Under the pieces are notes generated by a model. That model did not search any database. It was not told the DNA's origin and saw only the letters and a list, made by a program, of their open reading frames with translations. This document shows positions 26,700-35,901 of a DNA stretch of 45,964 bases, in pieces (the stretch's first letter is position 1; each line of letters opens with the position of its first letter). The translations under genes and the position numbers were made by a program. The DNA is taken from assembly GCA_902624575.1 (NCBI GenBank), contig CACNXV010000004.1, positions 1-45,964 on the forward strand, given 5' to 3'. The stretch is from an uncultured Fidelibacterota bacterium (GTDB lineage: Bacteria > Fidelibacterota > Marinisomatia > Marinisomatales > Marinisomataceae).

Positions 26700-28136
26700 T
26701 TATTTATTTCCATCAATGAATTCTAAAATTTTATCTATACTTAATCTATGTTGCTTCATAGAATCTCTTTCTCTAATTGTTACCGTATCATTTTCCAATG
26801 TTTCATGATCTATAGTAATCCCAAAAGGAGTTCCAGCTTCATCTTGCCTGTAGTATCTTTTACCAATTGATCCTTGTTCGTCGTAAATAGATTTATATTT
26901 GTTATTAATTAGTTTAAATATCTCTTTAGCTTTTTCAGGAAGACCGTCTTTTTTAACCAACGGGCAAATAACTGTTTTAATTGGAGATAAATCAAAAGGA
27001 AGTCTTAAAACAACTCGATTATTCTCATTATCTTCATAGTAGGATTCACATAAAACCATAAGAAATTGTCGATTTAAACCTGTAGATGTTTCTATAATAA
27101 ATGGATGATATTTTTCATTTTTTAATGCATCAAAATACATCATATTTTTCCCAGACATTTTTTCATGTTCTTTTATATCGAAGTTTGTTCTATTGTGAAT
27201 TCCTTCAATTTCACCCCATCCAAATGGAAAGTTATATTCAATATCGAACGCCTCTTTAGCGTAATGAGCTAATGAATCATCTGAATGTTGATGAAACTTA
27301 AGATTTTCCTTTTTAATACCTAATTCTTCAATATAAAAATTCATTCTTTGTTCTTTCCAAAAATCCATTGATTCTTGATCATTTTCAGGATGAACAAAGT
27401 ACTGCATTTCCATTTGTTCAAATTCTCTAGTCCTAAATATGAAGTTTCTTGCAACAATTTCATTTCGAAATGCTTTTCCTATTTGAGCGATACCAAATGG
27501 AACCTTTAGTCTCATAGCATTTTGTACCAGTAGATAATTAATATATATTCCTTGCGCTGTCTCAGGACGAAGAAAAATACTTTTACCTGTTTTTTCAGAG
27601 GGTCCAGAATTTGTTTTGAACATAAGATTGAATTGTGAAGGTGTAGTCCATTTACCTACATTACCTGAAAAAGGATCAATGACTCCAGATTTTTCTAAAA
27701 CACCATCATGCTTTTCATTTGATTCTAAAAGTTCTTTGCAAATTATATCAATTATTTCATTCTGATCAAAATCGAGCGACATATTTTCACAGAGCAATTT
27801 TAAAACTTTTATTTTTTGTTGTGCAAGAAGGTCATCGATCCTATATCTTTTTTTATTATCTTTATTATCGACAAGAGGATCATTAAAATTTGAAATATGT
27901 CCGCTAGCTTCCCAAACATCTGGATGTACCATAATAGAACTATCAAGACCAACAATATTCTCATGGTGATGCGTCATTTTTTTCCACCATTTTTCAGAAA
28001 TAGATTTTTTTAATTCAACACCAAGTGGTCCATAGTCATAAGATGCCTTAAGGCCTCCATAAATTTCTGAATTTGGAAAGACAAAGCCTTTTCGTTTACA
28101 AAGTGAAATAATTTTTTCTAGATGCTTTTCGCTCAT
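26700..28136 (-). CDS. glyS: Glycyl-tRNA synthetase, single-chain dimeric type
   Basis: This class II enzyme charges tRNA-Gly. At 478 residues it is the alpha2 type shared with eukaryotes, archaea and many bacteria, not the alpha2beta2 GlyQ/GlyS pair. Signs are FPNSEIYGGLKASYDYGPLG at the N-terminus, FNLMFKT and LRPETAQGIYINY in the active-site region, the motif-2 part FRTREFEQMEMQYF, EIEGIHNRTNFD, SGLNRQFL near motif 3, and the anticodon-binding domain ending TVTIRERDSMKQHR. It is 12 bases downstream of ccmH and three bases before the Bax-inhibitor-like gene. Confidence 0.97.
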   Translation of the reverse strand: MSEKHLEKIISLCKRKGFVFPNSEIYGGLKASYDYGPLGVELKKSISEKWWKKMTHHHENIVGLDSSIMVHPDVWEASGHISNFNDPLVDNKDNKKRYRIDDLLAQQKIKVLKLLCENMSLDFDQNEIIDIICKELLESNEKHDGVLEKSGVIDPFSGNVGKWTTPSQFNLMFKTNSGPSEKTGKSIFLRPETAQGIYINYLLVQNAMRLKVPFGIAQIGKAFRNEIVARNFIFRTREFEQMEMQYFVHPENDQESMDFWKEQRMNFYIEELGIKKENLKFHQHSDDSLAHYAKEAFDIEYNFPFGWGEIEGIHNRTNFDIKEHEKMSGKNMMYFDALKNEKYHPFIIETSTGLNRQFLMVLCESYYEDNENNRVVLRLPFDLSPIKTVICPLVKKDGLPEKAKEIFKLINNKYKSIYDEQGSIGKRYYRQDEAGTPFGITIDHETLENDTVTIRERDSMKQHRLSIDKILEFIDGNK

Positions 28137-28148
28137 TATCAGTAGAGT

Positions 28149-28508
28149 TTAAGAAAAAAAATATCGGTACAGAAAAACTATTCCAAAAAAACCAAAAATT
28201 AGGGGAGCTAACCATACTAGCGTATCGAAACCTTTTTTTGGTGGATTTGCAAGAATTTCAATTCCATATTTTAGAACATAATAATCTTTAATTTGTTGAT
28301 CAGACAGTCCTTGAACTACTAATCTTTTTATTTCGTCTTTCATTTCCAATGCAGCTTTAGCTTGAGACTGTTCAAGAGTTAAGCCATCACAAACAGGGCA
28401 CATTAGTTCCCTATTTAAAGTATAAAGTCTTTCATCAACAGATTCTTGAAATCCTAATAAACAGATTGCACTGAGAATTACTAATAATAAAGTATTTCTA
28501 TAAATCAT
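28149..28508 (-). CDS. ccmH: CcmH/CycL family cytochrome c biogenesis protein
   Basis: CcmH proteins present the reduced apocytochrome CxxC to the haem lyase in system I cytochrome c maturation. The 119 residues show an N-terminal signal or anchor (about 5-20), the conserved thiol site ELMCPVCDGLTLEQSQA (Cys37, Cys40), the helical-bundle continuation GLSDQQIKDYYVLKYG, and a C-terminal membrane segment (about 98-115). This matches the short, single-domain form. It overlaps the topA stop by four bases and no other ccm gene is in the window, so it is separated from its usual operon. Confidence 0.9.
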   Translation of the reverse strand: MIYRNTLLLVILSAICLLGFQESVDERLYTLNRELMCPVCDGLTLEQSQAKAALEMKDEIKRLVVQGLSDQQIKDYYVLKYGIEILANPPKKGFDTLVWLAPLIFGFFGIVFLYRYFFS

Positions 28509-30934
28509 TTGTCATCAATTAGTTTTACAGCTTGATCTAAAGTTACTTCATCTAGAACAAAACCTTTAAGAGAAACATTTTTTTTCCCATCAGTAACGTA
28601 TGGTCCAAATCTACCTCTTTTAATTGAAATTTCTTTTTTTGACTTAGGATGTTCTCCAAGCACTTTTGGTTCAAATTTTAATTTCCTATCTTTAATAAGC
28701 TTTAAAGCTTCTTCAAGCGAAATTGTTAAAGGGCTTTCGTCAGCTTTCATCGATGCATTGATTTTTCCGCATTTTACATATGGGCCATAGGGTCCAAAAT
28801 CAGCAAGTACGTCCTCATCTGTATCAGGATTTTTTCCTAAATTTTTTGGCATACTAAGAAGATCAATTGCAATCGCTTCAGTTAGATTTTCAACTCCAAT
28901 ACTTTTAAGGACAGATTTTCTTTTTTTGCTTTCCTCTAATTCTACATATGGACCGTATCTTCCAATTTTTAATAATATATTTTCACCATTAGTATGTTTA
29001 CCTATAATATTATCTTCTTTTTGCATGCCATCAAGCTCATCAAGCTTTCTTTTATTTAAATCTCCTAAGAAAAGATCTTCCGGTATGGTAGTATTTTTAC
29101 CTTCTTTTTCAACATATGGCCCAAACTTTCCAATTTTAATATCTAAATTATTTTCAATATTTATAGTACATGCTTTGGCAATATCTATTTCTTCATCAAG
29201 CAATTTAAGTACGCCTTTATAATCATCTTTACCGTAATAAAACTCTTTTAAAACATCTAAGTAGGAATTTTCTGAGCGCGATATTGCGTCTAATCTATCT
29301 TCCATATCAGCTGTAAAACGTTCATTAAAAAGAGCTCTATAGTGATTTTCAAGCAACTGTGTTACTGCAATTCCAACAAATGTAGGAATTAAAATTTTAT
29401 TATTTTTTACTACATATTCTTTTTGGGAAAGCTTCTCAATAATTGCAGAGTATGTCGAAGGTCTTCCTATACCTCTAACTTCCATTTCTTTTACAAGCAT
29501 AGCTTCTGAAAATCTTCTTGGTGGTGTGGTTGTTTTTTGATCAGAGATAATTTCTTTACAAGATACTTTTGAATTTTTTTCTAAAGGCGGTAAAGATTCA
29601 ATTTTATTTTTATCTTTTCTTGTAAGGGCTTGCTCATAGGCCGCCGTATAACCTTTAAAAACTGTTACATTACCACTGCTTCTAAAAATACATTTACCAT
29701 TTGAAATTTTAATATTAGTTCTTATGTACTTTGCAGGATTCATTTGAGATGCAATAGTTCTATTTAAAATTAATTCATAAAGTTTTGCTTCATCATTTCC
29801 AACTTTTTTTACCTCTTCTACAGTATTAAAATTACTACCTGCTGGCCTAATAGCTTCATGAGCTTCCTGTGCATTTGCTACTTTACTCTTGTAAAAATTT
29901 GTTTTTTCCGAAAGATATTTTTCACCAAAATTTTTGTTTATATAATTTTTAGTCGCATTGAGGGCTTCAGAAGAAAGGTTGGTAGAATCTGTTCTCATGT
30001 ATGTAATAAGTCCTCTTTCATATAATTTTTGTGCTACCACCATGGTTCTTTTCGGAGAAAAGTTAAATCTTCTTGAAGCATCTTGTTGTAAGGTGCTTGT
30101 GGTAAAAGGAGGAGCAGGTGAACTAGAGGTTGGTTTGCTTTCAATATCTAATATTGACCAACTATTAGCTTTACATTCTTCAACTAATTTCTTTGATAAT
30201 TTTTCATCAATTTGAATGATGTTGTCTTTTTTAAGTCCTAATTCGAACTTTCCAAAATCATCACTTTTAGCAACTGGTTTACTGTCGTATGATATAAGTT
30301 GTGCTTTAAAATTTTCAGTAGTTTTATCATCAATTAATGTTGCTTCTAGTGCGTAAAACTTATTTTCTATAAACTTATTTCTTTCTTTTTCTCTATCAAC
30401 AAGTAATTTTAGGGCTACAGATTGAACCCTTCCGGCAGATAAGCCTTTATTTTTTAATGATCTAAGTGTTTTCCATAATACTGGAGAAAATGTAAACCCA
30501 ACAATTCTATCAATCGCTCTTCTTGCTCTTTGAGCATCAACTAAATCATAATTAATTTTACGTGCGTTATCTATTGCATGTAACACAGCTTTTTTGGTTA
30601 TTTCTGTAAACTCAACTCTTTCAATATCACCTTTTATTTCAGATGCAATATCCGCTGCAATTGCCTCGCCTTCTCTATCTGGATCAGTAGCTATTAAGAT
30701 TCTGTCAGCAATTTTTACTTCTTTTTTTAACTGAGTAATAAATTTCTTTTTATCTGCCATTCCTTCAATCTTCATTGCAAAGTCATTATCAATATCAATA
30801 CCCATTTCTTTTTTTGGTAAATCTTTGAAATGGCCAATGCTTGCAATGACAGATGCATTCTCAACATATTTTGAGATTGTCTTTGTCTTTGAAGGGGACT
30901 CAACAATAATTAGTAGCTTTTCTTGTTCTGTCAT
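28505..30934 (-). CDS. topA: DNA topoisomerase I
   Basis: TopA relaxes negative supercoils by single-strand cleavage. It has 809 residues. The TOPRIM domain has VESPSKTKTI (Glu12) and TDPDREGE (Asp84, Asp86). The catalytic tyrosine is Tyr312 in GLITYMRTDSTN, and GLSAGRVQSVALKLL is the hinge motif. The C-terminus lacks four-cysteine zinc fingers; instead it has four repeats around [KR]xGR[FY]GPYV (KIGKFGPYV, KIGRYGPYV, DFGPYGPYV, KRGRFGPYV), as in many non-proteobacterial enzymes. It overlaps ccmH by four bases. A TTGACA at 30970-30975 may be its -35 box, but no good -10 follows at standard spacing. Confidence 0.97.
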   Translation of the reverse strand: MTEQEKLLIIVESPSKTKTISKYVENASVIASIGHFKDLPKKEMGIDIDNDFAMKIEGMADKKKFITQLKKEVKIADRILIATDPDREGEAIAADIASEIKGDIERVEFTEITKKAVLHAIDNARKINYDLVDAQRARRAIDRIVGFTFSPVLWKTLRSLKNKGLSAGRVQSVALKLLVDREKERNKFIENKFYALEATLIDDKTTENFKAQLISYDSKPVAKSDDFGKFELGLKKDNIIQIDEKLSKKLVEECKANSWSILDIESKPTSSSPAPPFTTSTLQQDASRRFNFSPKRTMVVAQKLYERGLITYMRTDSTNLSSEALNATKNYINKNFGEKYLSEKTNFYKSKVANAQEAHEAIRPAGSNFNTVEEVKKVGNDEAKLYELILNRTIASQMNPAKYIRTNIKISNGKCIFRSSGNVTVFKGYTAAYEQALTRKDKNKIESLPPLEKNSKVSCKEIISDQKTTTPPRRFSEAMLVKEMEVRGIGRPSTYSAIIEKLSQKEYVVKNNKILIPTFVGIAVTQLLENHYRALFNERFTADMEDRLDAISRSENSYLDVLKEFYYGKDDYKGVLKLLDEEIDIAKACTINIENNLDIKIGKFGPYVEKEGKNTTIPEDLFLGDLNKRKLDELDGMQKEDNIIGKHTNGENILLKIGRYGPYVELEESKKRKSVLKSIGVENLTEAIAIDLLSMPKNLGKNPDTDEDVLADFGPYGPYVKCGKINASMKADESPLTISLEEALKLIKDRKLKFEPKVLGEHPKSKKEISIKRGRFGPYVTDGKKNVSLKGFVLDEVTLDQAVKLIDDK

Positions 30935-30976
30935 ATTTGGATGGCAACTTACATAGATTGATAAGTAATTGTCAAA

Positions 30977-31006
30977 AATTTATATTTTTTTATTAAAATA
31001 TAAATT
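30977..31006. terminator. AT-only inverted repeat between hisS and topA
   Basis: AATTTATATTTT (30977-30988) is perfectly repeated inverted as AAAATATAAATT (30995-31006) around six bases. On the minus strand the second arm runs into further Ts. It lies 13 bases past the hisS stop, so a weak intrinsic terminator for hisS is the simplest reading. A purely A/T stem is much weaker than usual. Confidence 0.45.
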
Positions 31007-31019
31007 ATTGTTTCTTGAA

Positions 31020-32240
31020 CTAAATGATTTTTTGTAGATCTTGGTAGGTTTTTATTTCAAACTCTTTTTTGTTGCTAAGATTTTTTAAAATAATCTTGTC
31101 ACTAAATCTAATGAAATAATTAGCATTTAACTTCAGAGCAGTCTTTAATTGATTTTTTTCATTTTTTAAAGAAGTATCAATTTTGATATTATAATTATCA
31201 TCAACTAACTTGTTGGAGAAGCTTAATGCTGCCATCGAATGTTCATCTTCAAATCCAATAAAAAAATCAATTCGAAGCTGGTCATTTTTAAGTGAAGATT
31301 CTATAATAAGTCTTTCAATGCCAGCCGCAAATCCAACAGCAGGTGTTGAAGGCCCTCCCATACTTTCAACAAGAAAATCATATCGTCCACCTCCTAAAAG
31401 TGCGTTCTGTGATTTACCCGATGAGTTTACAACCTCAAAAATAGTATCATTATAATAATCTAGACCGCGAACAAGATGATTATTTTTAATATATTTTATA
31501 TTTAACGCATCCAAGTGCTTTAAAATTGAAGCAAATTCTTCTTTACTTTTCAAAGATAAAAAATCATTAATTAATGGTGCATTCTTAATAAGATCTATAT
31601 CTTCTGATTCTTTGCTATCTAAAATCCTAATTGGATTTTTATCTAAACGATTTTTAGAAACAGGCGATAGTTTTTTAATATTATCTTTGAAATATGATGA
31701 AAGAGTGAATTCAAATTTTTGTCTAGACTCTGGGTCGCCTATATTATTAATATGTAGAATCGTATCTCTAATATCTAGTTTACATAAAATTTTATTTGCT
31801 AGAAGTATTATTTCAACATCTTGCTCAATTGATGATGACCCAAAAGCTTCAACACCAAACTGATGAAATTGCCTTTGTCTACCTTTTTGAGGTTTTTCTC
31901 TTCTAAAAAAAGCATCAATATAAAATAATTTACAAAGCGGTTTACTTCTAAATAGACCACTTTCAATAAAAGCTCGTACCACTGGCGCTGTCATTTCTGG
32001 CTTTAAAACAATGTGGTTATTTGTTTGATCTTCCCATGAAAACATTTCTTTTGAAACGTCTGTCTCATATCCAAGATTTTGTTTGAAGAGATTTAAATCC
32101 TCAATTGTAGGGGTATAAACTTTTTCAAATCCAAACTTTATACTTAAGTCTGATAAGATATCAATGACTTTGTCCCAAGAGAAGCTTTCGGGAGGTAAGA
32201 TATCATAAGTTCCTTTAATTTTTTGAAATTTTGATTTCAT
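31020..32240 (-). CDS. hisS: Histidyl-tRNA synthetase
   Basis: HisS charges tRNA-His. This class II enzyme has 406 residues. It begins KIKGTYDILPPES, then KPEMTAPVVRAF, motif 2 FRREKPQKGRQRQFHQFGVE, the histidine-specific loop LVRGLDYYNDTIFEV, and motif 3 GGRYDFLVESMGGPSTPAVGFAAGIERL in part. A short anticodon-binding domain closes it. The gene follows lptD by 35 bases on the same strand and is separated from topA by 85 bases containing an AT-rich inverted repeat. Confidence 0.97.
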   Translation of the reverse strand: MKSKFQKIKGTYDILPPESFSWDKVIDILSDLSIKFGFEKVYTPTIEDLNLFKQNLGYETDVSKEMFSWEDQTNNHIVLKPEMTAPVVRAFIESGLFRSKPLCKLFYIDAFFRREKPQKGRQRQFHQFGVEAFGSSSIEQDVEIILLANKILCKLDIRDTILHINNIGDPESRQKFEFTLSSYFKDNIKKLSPVSKNRLDKNPIRILDSKESEDIDLIKNAPLINDFLSLKSKEEFASILKHLDALNIKYIKNNHLVRGLDYYNDTIFEVVNSSGKSQNALLGGGRYDFLVESMGGPSTPAVGFAAGIERLIIESSLKNDQLRIDFFIGFEDEHSMAALSFSNKLVDDNYNIKIDTSLKNEKNQLKTALKLNANYFIRFSDKIILKNLSNKKEFEIKTYQDLQKII

Positions 32241-32275
32241 AAAACAACATTAATAATTTTTTTAAGTAATAACAC

Positions 32276-35200
32276 CTAAAAACTTGAGCGAGTAGTATAG
32301 ATACCAGTTTTTTGTTCAATCTTAAGATCTCTTAAAATATCTGACTTAAGGTTCAGTCTGAAATATAAACCTTTGGCATAACCGTTTGGAGTCCAATCTA
32401 CAAAAAATTCCCAACAATCTATTTCACGATAAAGAGTTAAATTGTGACGTACAATATCTTTTTCTAAAACATTAAATCGTGCATTATAGTTAAGCTTCCA
32501 ATTATTTGTGACATTAATACTTGTATTTGTATTGAGCCAAAAATTTTCAATTTTGTTTTGTGGATTTATTTTATTTAAGGTATAACTAACCCCAACTCTT
32601 GTTGTCCAGTTGTTTGATGAAAGTTGGTTAATAAATTCTTTTGTATTTTCTGAATAATCTTGCTTTTCAGAATCATATTCTTTTTCTTTTCCTCTTAGAA
32701 CAAAGTTTGTTGAAAATCTAATTCCAGTTAATCGAGGAAATGAATTAAGTTCATCCTCTCTTTTATTTTCTATTTCATTATATTTGTAAAAATCATGAGT
32801 AAGATTTATGTCAATATTACTCCCATTTTTTAGTCTACTTCTTATCGAAGTATTTAAATTTGATAACTTAAATTCCTCTTTATTTATATCGTAACCCGTA
32901 TTCATTTTTAATGAAAAAAGATTAATTTTTTCTTCCTTTTCATCAACTAAACTTTTGGCCTGAAAAACATTTCCTAATGATAGATTAATTTTCCTACTAC
33001 TTGATCTGGAGGTTCCGCCAATTAAAGAACCTGAAAAGTAATCATAATATTCATCATTAAATTCCTGAAAGTAATTATCATTATTTAAATAGTTAGGTGA
33101 GTAAATTAATCCAATAGAAGGTGTTAAAACATGCCTCACTGATTGTATTTTTCCAAAATTGATTGGAAGAATACCATAAATTTTTGTGTTCATTGATAGT
33201 GAGATATTTCCAGTAGTCCTATTCTTGAATTTATCTACATCGTTAAATTTAATTTCACCACCTTCCCCTAAATACGCTTCTTGATATCTATTTATAAAGT
33301 CAGAGTTAAAATTAATATTTGGATTTATAGCAATATAATTGAAGATGGTAAAAGGAGCATTGATACTAAATTTATTTTTAAACATTGCATCGGTTTGATT
33401 TGATGTTACTGGATTACCATTATTATCTTGTTTCCATTGGTAGCTGATAATATCGTCATCATCTTGAATCAATTCACTTTGATAAAAATTTTTAGAGCTA
33501 TTTAGTATTCTTGAGCTATAATCCCACTGTATATTATTTAAAAATACAAATCGACTATTATCAAATAAATTTCTTCTACCAGCTCTAAAATTCACAGAAG
33601 GGAGTGTACTTGTATTGCTTGTAATTGATGAATTTATGTTTGTTGGATTTTGATAAAAGGAAGAGTTTGAGTTGACTTTGCTCTTTGACATTAAATCTTG
33701 TTTATTAGAAACATTAATACTCAATGATAGATTGCTTTTTTTCCATCTTTTCGAATATGTTGTGTTCGAAATAGCCTGCTGATTAAGTCTTTTTATAGGG
33801 TCAATACTCGTTTCTCTGTTATACTCCCCATTACTATAATAGCTCACATTTGATCTTAAAGACTGATCGTTCCGTAAAATTTGATTATGGTTCCAATTAA
33901 GAGAAAAATCACTTTTGTTATTTGCTCCTAATTTTGCTATATCTTGTTCATCGGAGTTTAAATGCTTACGCACTTCAAGGTTAAAGTTTCCATTAAACTT
34001 ATAGCGATTTTTATAGATATTTTTTGATTTTAAAATAACACCTTGCCTATCCGCAAAAATCAAAGAATTTTCAGAACCTAAGTAATCATTTGGAGCAAAA
34101 TAGTACCCTAAACCATCGATGTAATTTCCTCTATTGTCAGAAGAACCAAATGAAGGCATTATCCATCCAGATCTTCTTTCGTCAGATGAATGTGGAAAAA
34201 TTGCCATTGGAATTCCAAAAATAGGCACTCCTCCAATAACAATATTCAATGGTTTTGCTATAACTTTGTCACCATAAATAATTTTAACTTGTTTGCTGCC
34301 AAGATAAAATTTTGAGGGATCACATGATGTAAATATACAATCATCAATATAAAATGTGCTATCTGTAACACTCGTAATTTGGCTACCCATATACATATTA
34401 TTTTGAACACTAGTTGATCCGCCTATAACTTTACCAGTACGATTTTTGATATTATAAACAATAGACTTCCCAGTGATTGGTTCTCTTTTATTTTCAATCA
34501 AAATGGGTTGAAATTTTTCATCTTTGTCGAATGGATTTTCATCAAAAGCTTCTAAAATGTTATCATCCCAATTAATATTTATTTGAGAGGCAGTAAGGTC
34601 AATTCCTTCTTGGTGTATGTTGGCTTTCCCAAACATTTTTGATTGATTTGCTCTAGTATCAAATTCAACAATTTCACCCTTATAATTAATTTTTTGTTGG
34701 TTTGAAGTATTTGATTTAGATGGAATAAATTTTCCAATGACTCCACCTGAAGAGTTAAGCGTTGTTGCATTTTTATTATCAATATTTATAATAATTTTAT
34801 CACCGCTAACTTCATTTATTCCTTGATATAACGAGTCCTGATATAAATGAATAAGGCTTGAAGCCATTTCAATAAGCTCAATTTTTGAATCACTATCATT
34901 CTTCAAATCTATTCTAATAGTCTTAGCCTTTAAGATATCAATATTGTTAACTGGTATTTTGATTTCATTTTCTTTTTCAAAACCGTCATTGGAAGAAAAA
35001 ATGATTCCATTTTCTAAAACTTGAAGAGATTTTATTGATTTATTTTCAAATGATACTTCAAATAAGTCTCCAACAATTTTTTGATTTTGATCAATAATTT
35101 CACAATTATCTTTTAAAATCATTTTATTTCCATTGTTGATAATTTTCCCTGTATTTGCGGAAATAGACTGCTCAAGATCAACTATTTTTACATTACCAAT

Positions 35201-35536
35201 TAGATCAATATTTCCATTATCGGAATTATATGATAATGAGTCACAAAAAATTGTCATATCATCATCTTTTATACTAACGTTTTTTGATAACTGTACAACT
35301 CCAGAACTATTTGATTGAATTGCTTTATCGCCAAAAAGCAGCTTTGAATCTTTTTTGAAAATTATATTACCCTTGAGAACTGTAACACTTTCGTTATTAA
35401 TGTTTTTTGAGGACAATGAGTCTGCTTGTTTTAATTGGAGGGTTTCTTGCCCATTACTAAAACATAGAAAAATTAATAAAACACATACATTTTTAATCAC
35501 AGTATTACTAACGTATTTAGTTGATTTATGTTTCAT
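32276..35536 (-). CDS. lptD: LptD-like LPS assembly outer-membrane protein
   Basis: LptD, with LptE, places lipopolysaccharide in the outer leaflet of the outer membrane. This protein has 1086 residues. A signal peptide (hydrophobic at about 14-28, LLIFLCFSNGQE) is followed by OstA/LptA-like repeats of the type VLKGNIIFKKDSKLLFGDKAI and IDLIGNVKIVDLEQSISANTG, in part, forming the periplasmic beta-jellyroll, and then a large beta-rich barrel region with FADRQGVILKSKN and many alternating aromatic strands. The start at 35536 was chosen over 35599 because the longer form adds a second, unlikely leader and runs into the divergent gene's start. It is longer than proteobacterial LptD and strongly diverged, so the call rests on architecture. 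Confidence 0.82.
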   Translation of the reverse strand: MKHKSTKYVSNTVIKNVCVLLIFLCFSNGQETLQLKQADSLSSKNINNESVTVLKGNIIFKKDSKLLFGDKAIQSNSSGVVQLSKNVSIKDDDMTIFCDSLSYNSDNGNIDLIGNVKIVDLEQSISANTGKIINNGNKMILKDNCEIIDQNQKIVGDLFEVSFENKSIKSLQVLENGIIFSSNDGFEKENEIKIPVNNIDILKAKTIRIDLKNDSDSKIELIEMASSLIHLYQDSLYQGINEVSGDKIIINIDNKNATTLNSSGGVIGKFIPSKSNTSNQQKINYKGEIVEFDTRANQSKMFGKANIHQEGIDLTASQININWDDNILEAFDENPFDKDEKFQPILIENKREPITGKSIVYNIKNRTGKVIGGSTSVQNNMYMGSQITSVTDSTFYIDDCIFTSCDPSKFYLGSKQVKIIYGDKVIAKPLNIVIGGVPIFGIPMAIFPHSSDERRSGWIMPSFGSSDNRGNYIDGLGYYFAPNDYLGSENSLIFADRQGVILKSKNIYKNRYKFNGNFNLEVRKHLNSDEQDIAKLGANNKSDFSLNWNHNQILRNDQSLRSNVSYYSNGEYNRETSIDPIKRLNQQAISNTTYSKRWKKSNLSLSINVSNKQDLMSKSKVNSNSSFYQNPTNINSSITSNTSTLPSVNFRAGRRNLFDNSRFVFLNNIQWDYSSRILNSSKNFYQSELIQDDDDIISYQWKQDNNGNPVTSNQTDAMFKNKFSINAPFTIFNYIAINPNINFNSDFINRYQEAYLGEGGEIKFNDVDKFKNRTTGNISLSMNTKIYGILPINFGKIQSVRHVLTPSIGLIYSPNYLNNDNYFQEFNDEYYDYFSGSLIGGTSRSSSRKINLSLGNVFQAKSLVDEKEEKINLFSLKMNTGYDINKEEFKLSNLNTSIRSRLKNGSNIDINLTHDFYKYNEIENKREDELNSFPRLTGIRFSTNFVLRGKEKEYDSEKQDYSENTKEFINQLSSNNWTTRVGVSYTLNKINPQNKIENFWLNTNTSINVTNNWKLNYNARFNVLEKDIVRHNLTLYREIDCWEFFVDWTPNGYAKGLYFRLNLKSDILRDLKIEQKTGIYTTRSSF

Positions 35537-35573
35537 CTTTGTAAAGTAGAAATGTAATGTATAAATTGATATA

Positions 35574-35885
35574 ATGTTAGAAAATCTATTAAATAGCATT
35601 TTGGATAACCCAGCTTACCTTGCTGTAACAATTGTACTTATTACAATGATAATATACAGTGTTATAAAAAAATTATTCAAAATTGTTACATTAGGCATAA
35701 CATTATTTATCATATATTGCGTTTATTTGCTTTTCACTAATCAACCATTACCAGATATGGATGAACTAAAGATACAGCTTCAAAAAGGTGAAGATAAGGT
35801 TAGCGAAGTGATTAAAGATTCTGTCATTGACCCACTTCAAGAAAAATCCGAAACAATAAAAAATAATTTGGACGCTTTAAAATAA
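35574..35885 (+). CDS. Small two-helix membrane protein of unknown function
   Basis: I do not recognise a family. The 103 residues contain two adjacent hydrophobic segments (about 14-30 and 35-53) joined by KKLFK, then a charged, probably helical tail (about 60-103) rich in Lys, Asp and Glu (LKIQLQKGEDKVSEVIKDSV) that could form a coiled coil. It is divergent from lptD with a 37-base gap and lies 16 bases before the SDR pair, which is preceded by AAAAGGAG. Either an envelope role linked to lptD or membership in the SDR operon is possible. Confidence 0.7.
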   Translation: MLENLLNSILDNPAYLAVTIVLITMIIYSVIKKLFKIVTLGITLFIIYCVYLLFTNQPLPDMDELKIQLQKGEDKVSEVIKDSVIDPLQEKSETIKNNLDALK

Positions 35886-35901
35886 AAAAGGAGTTACAAA
35901 A

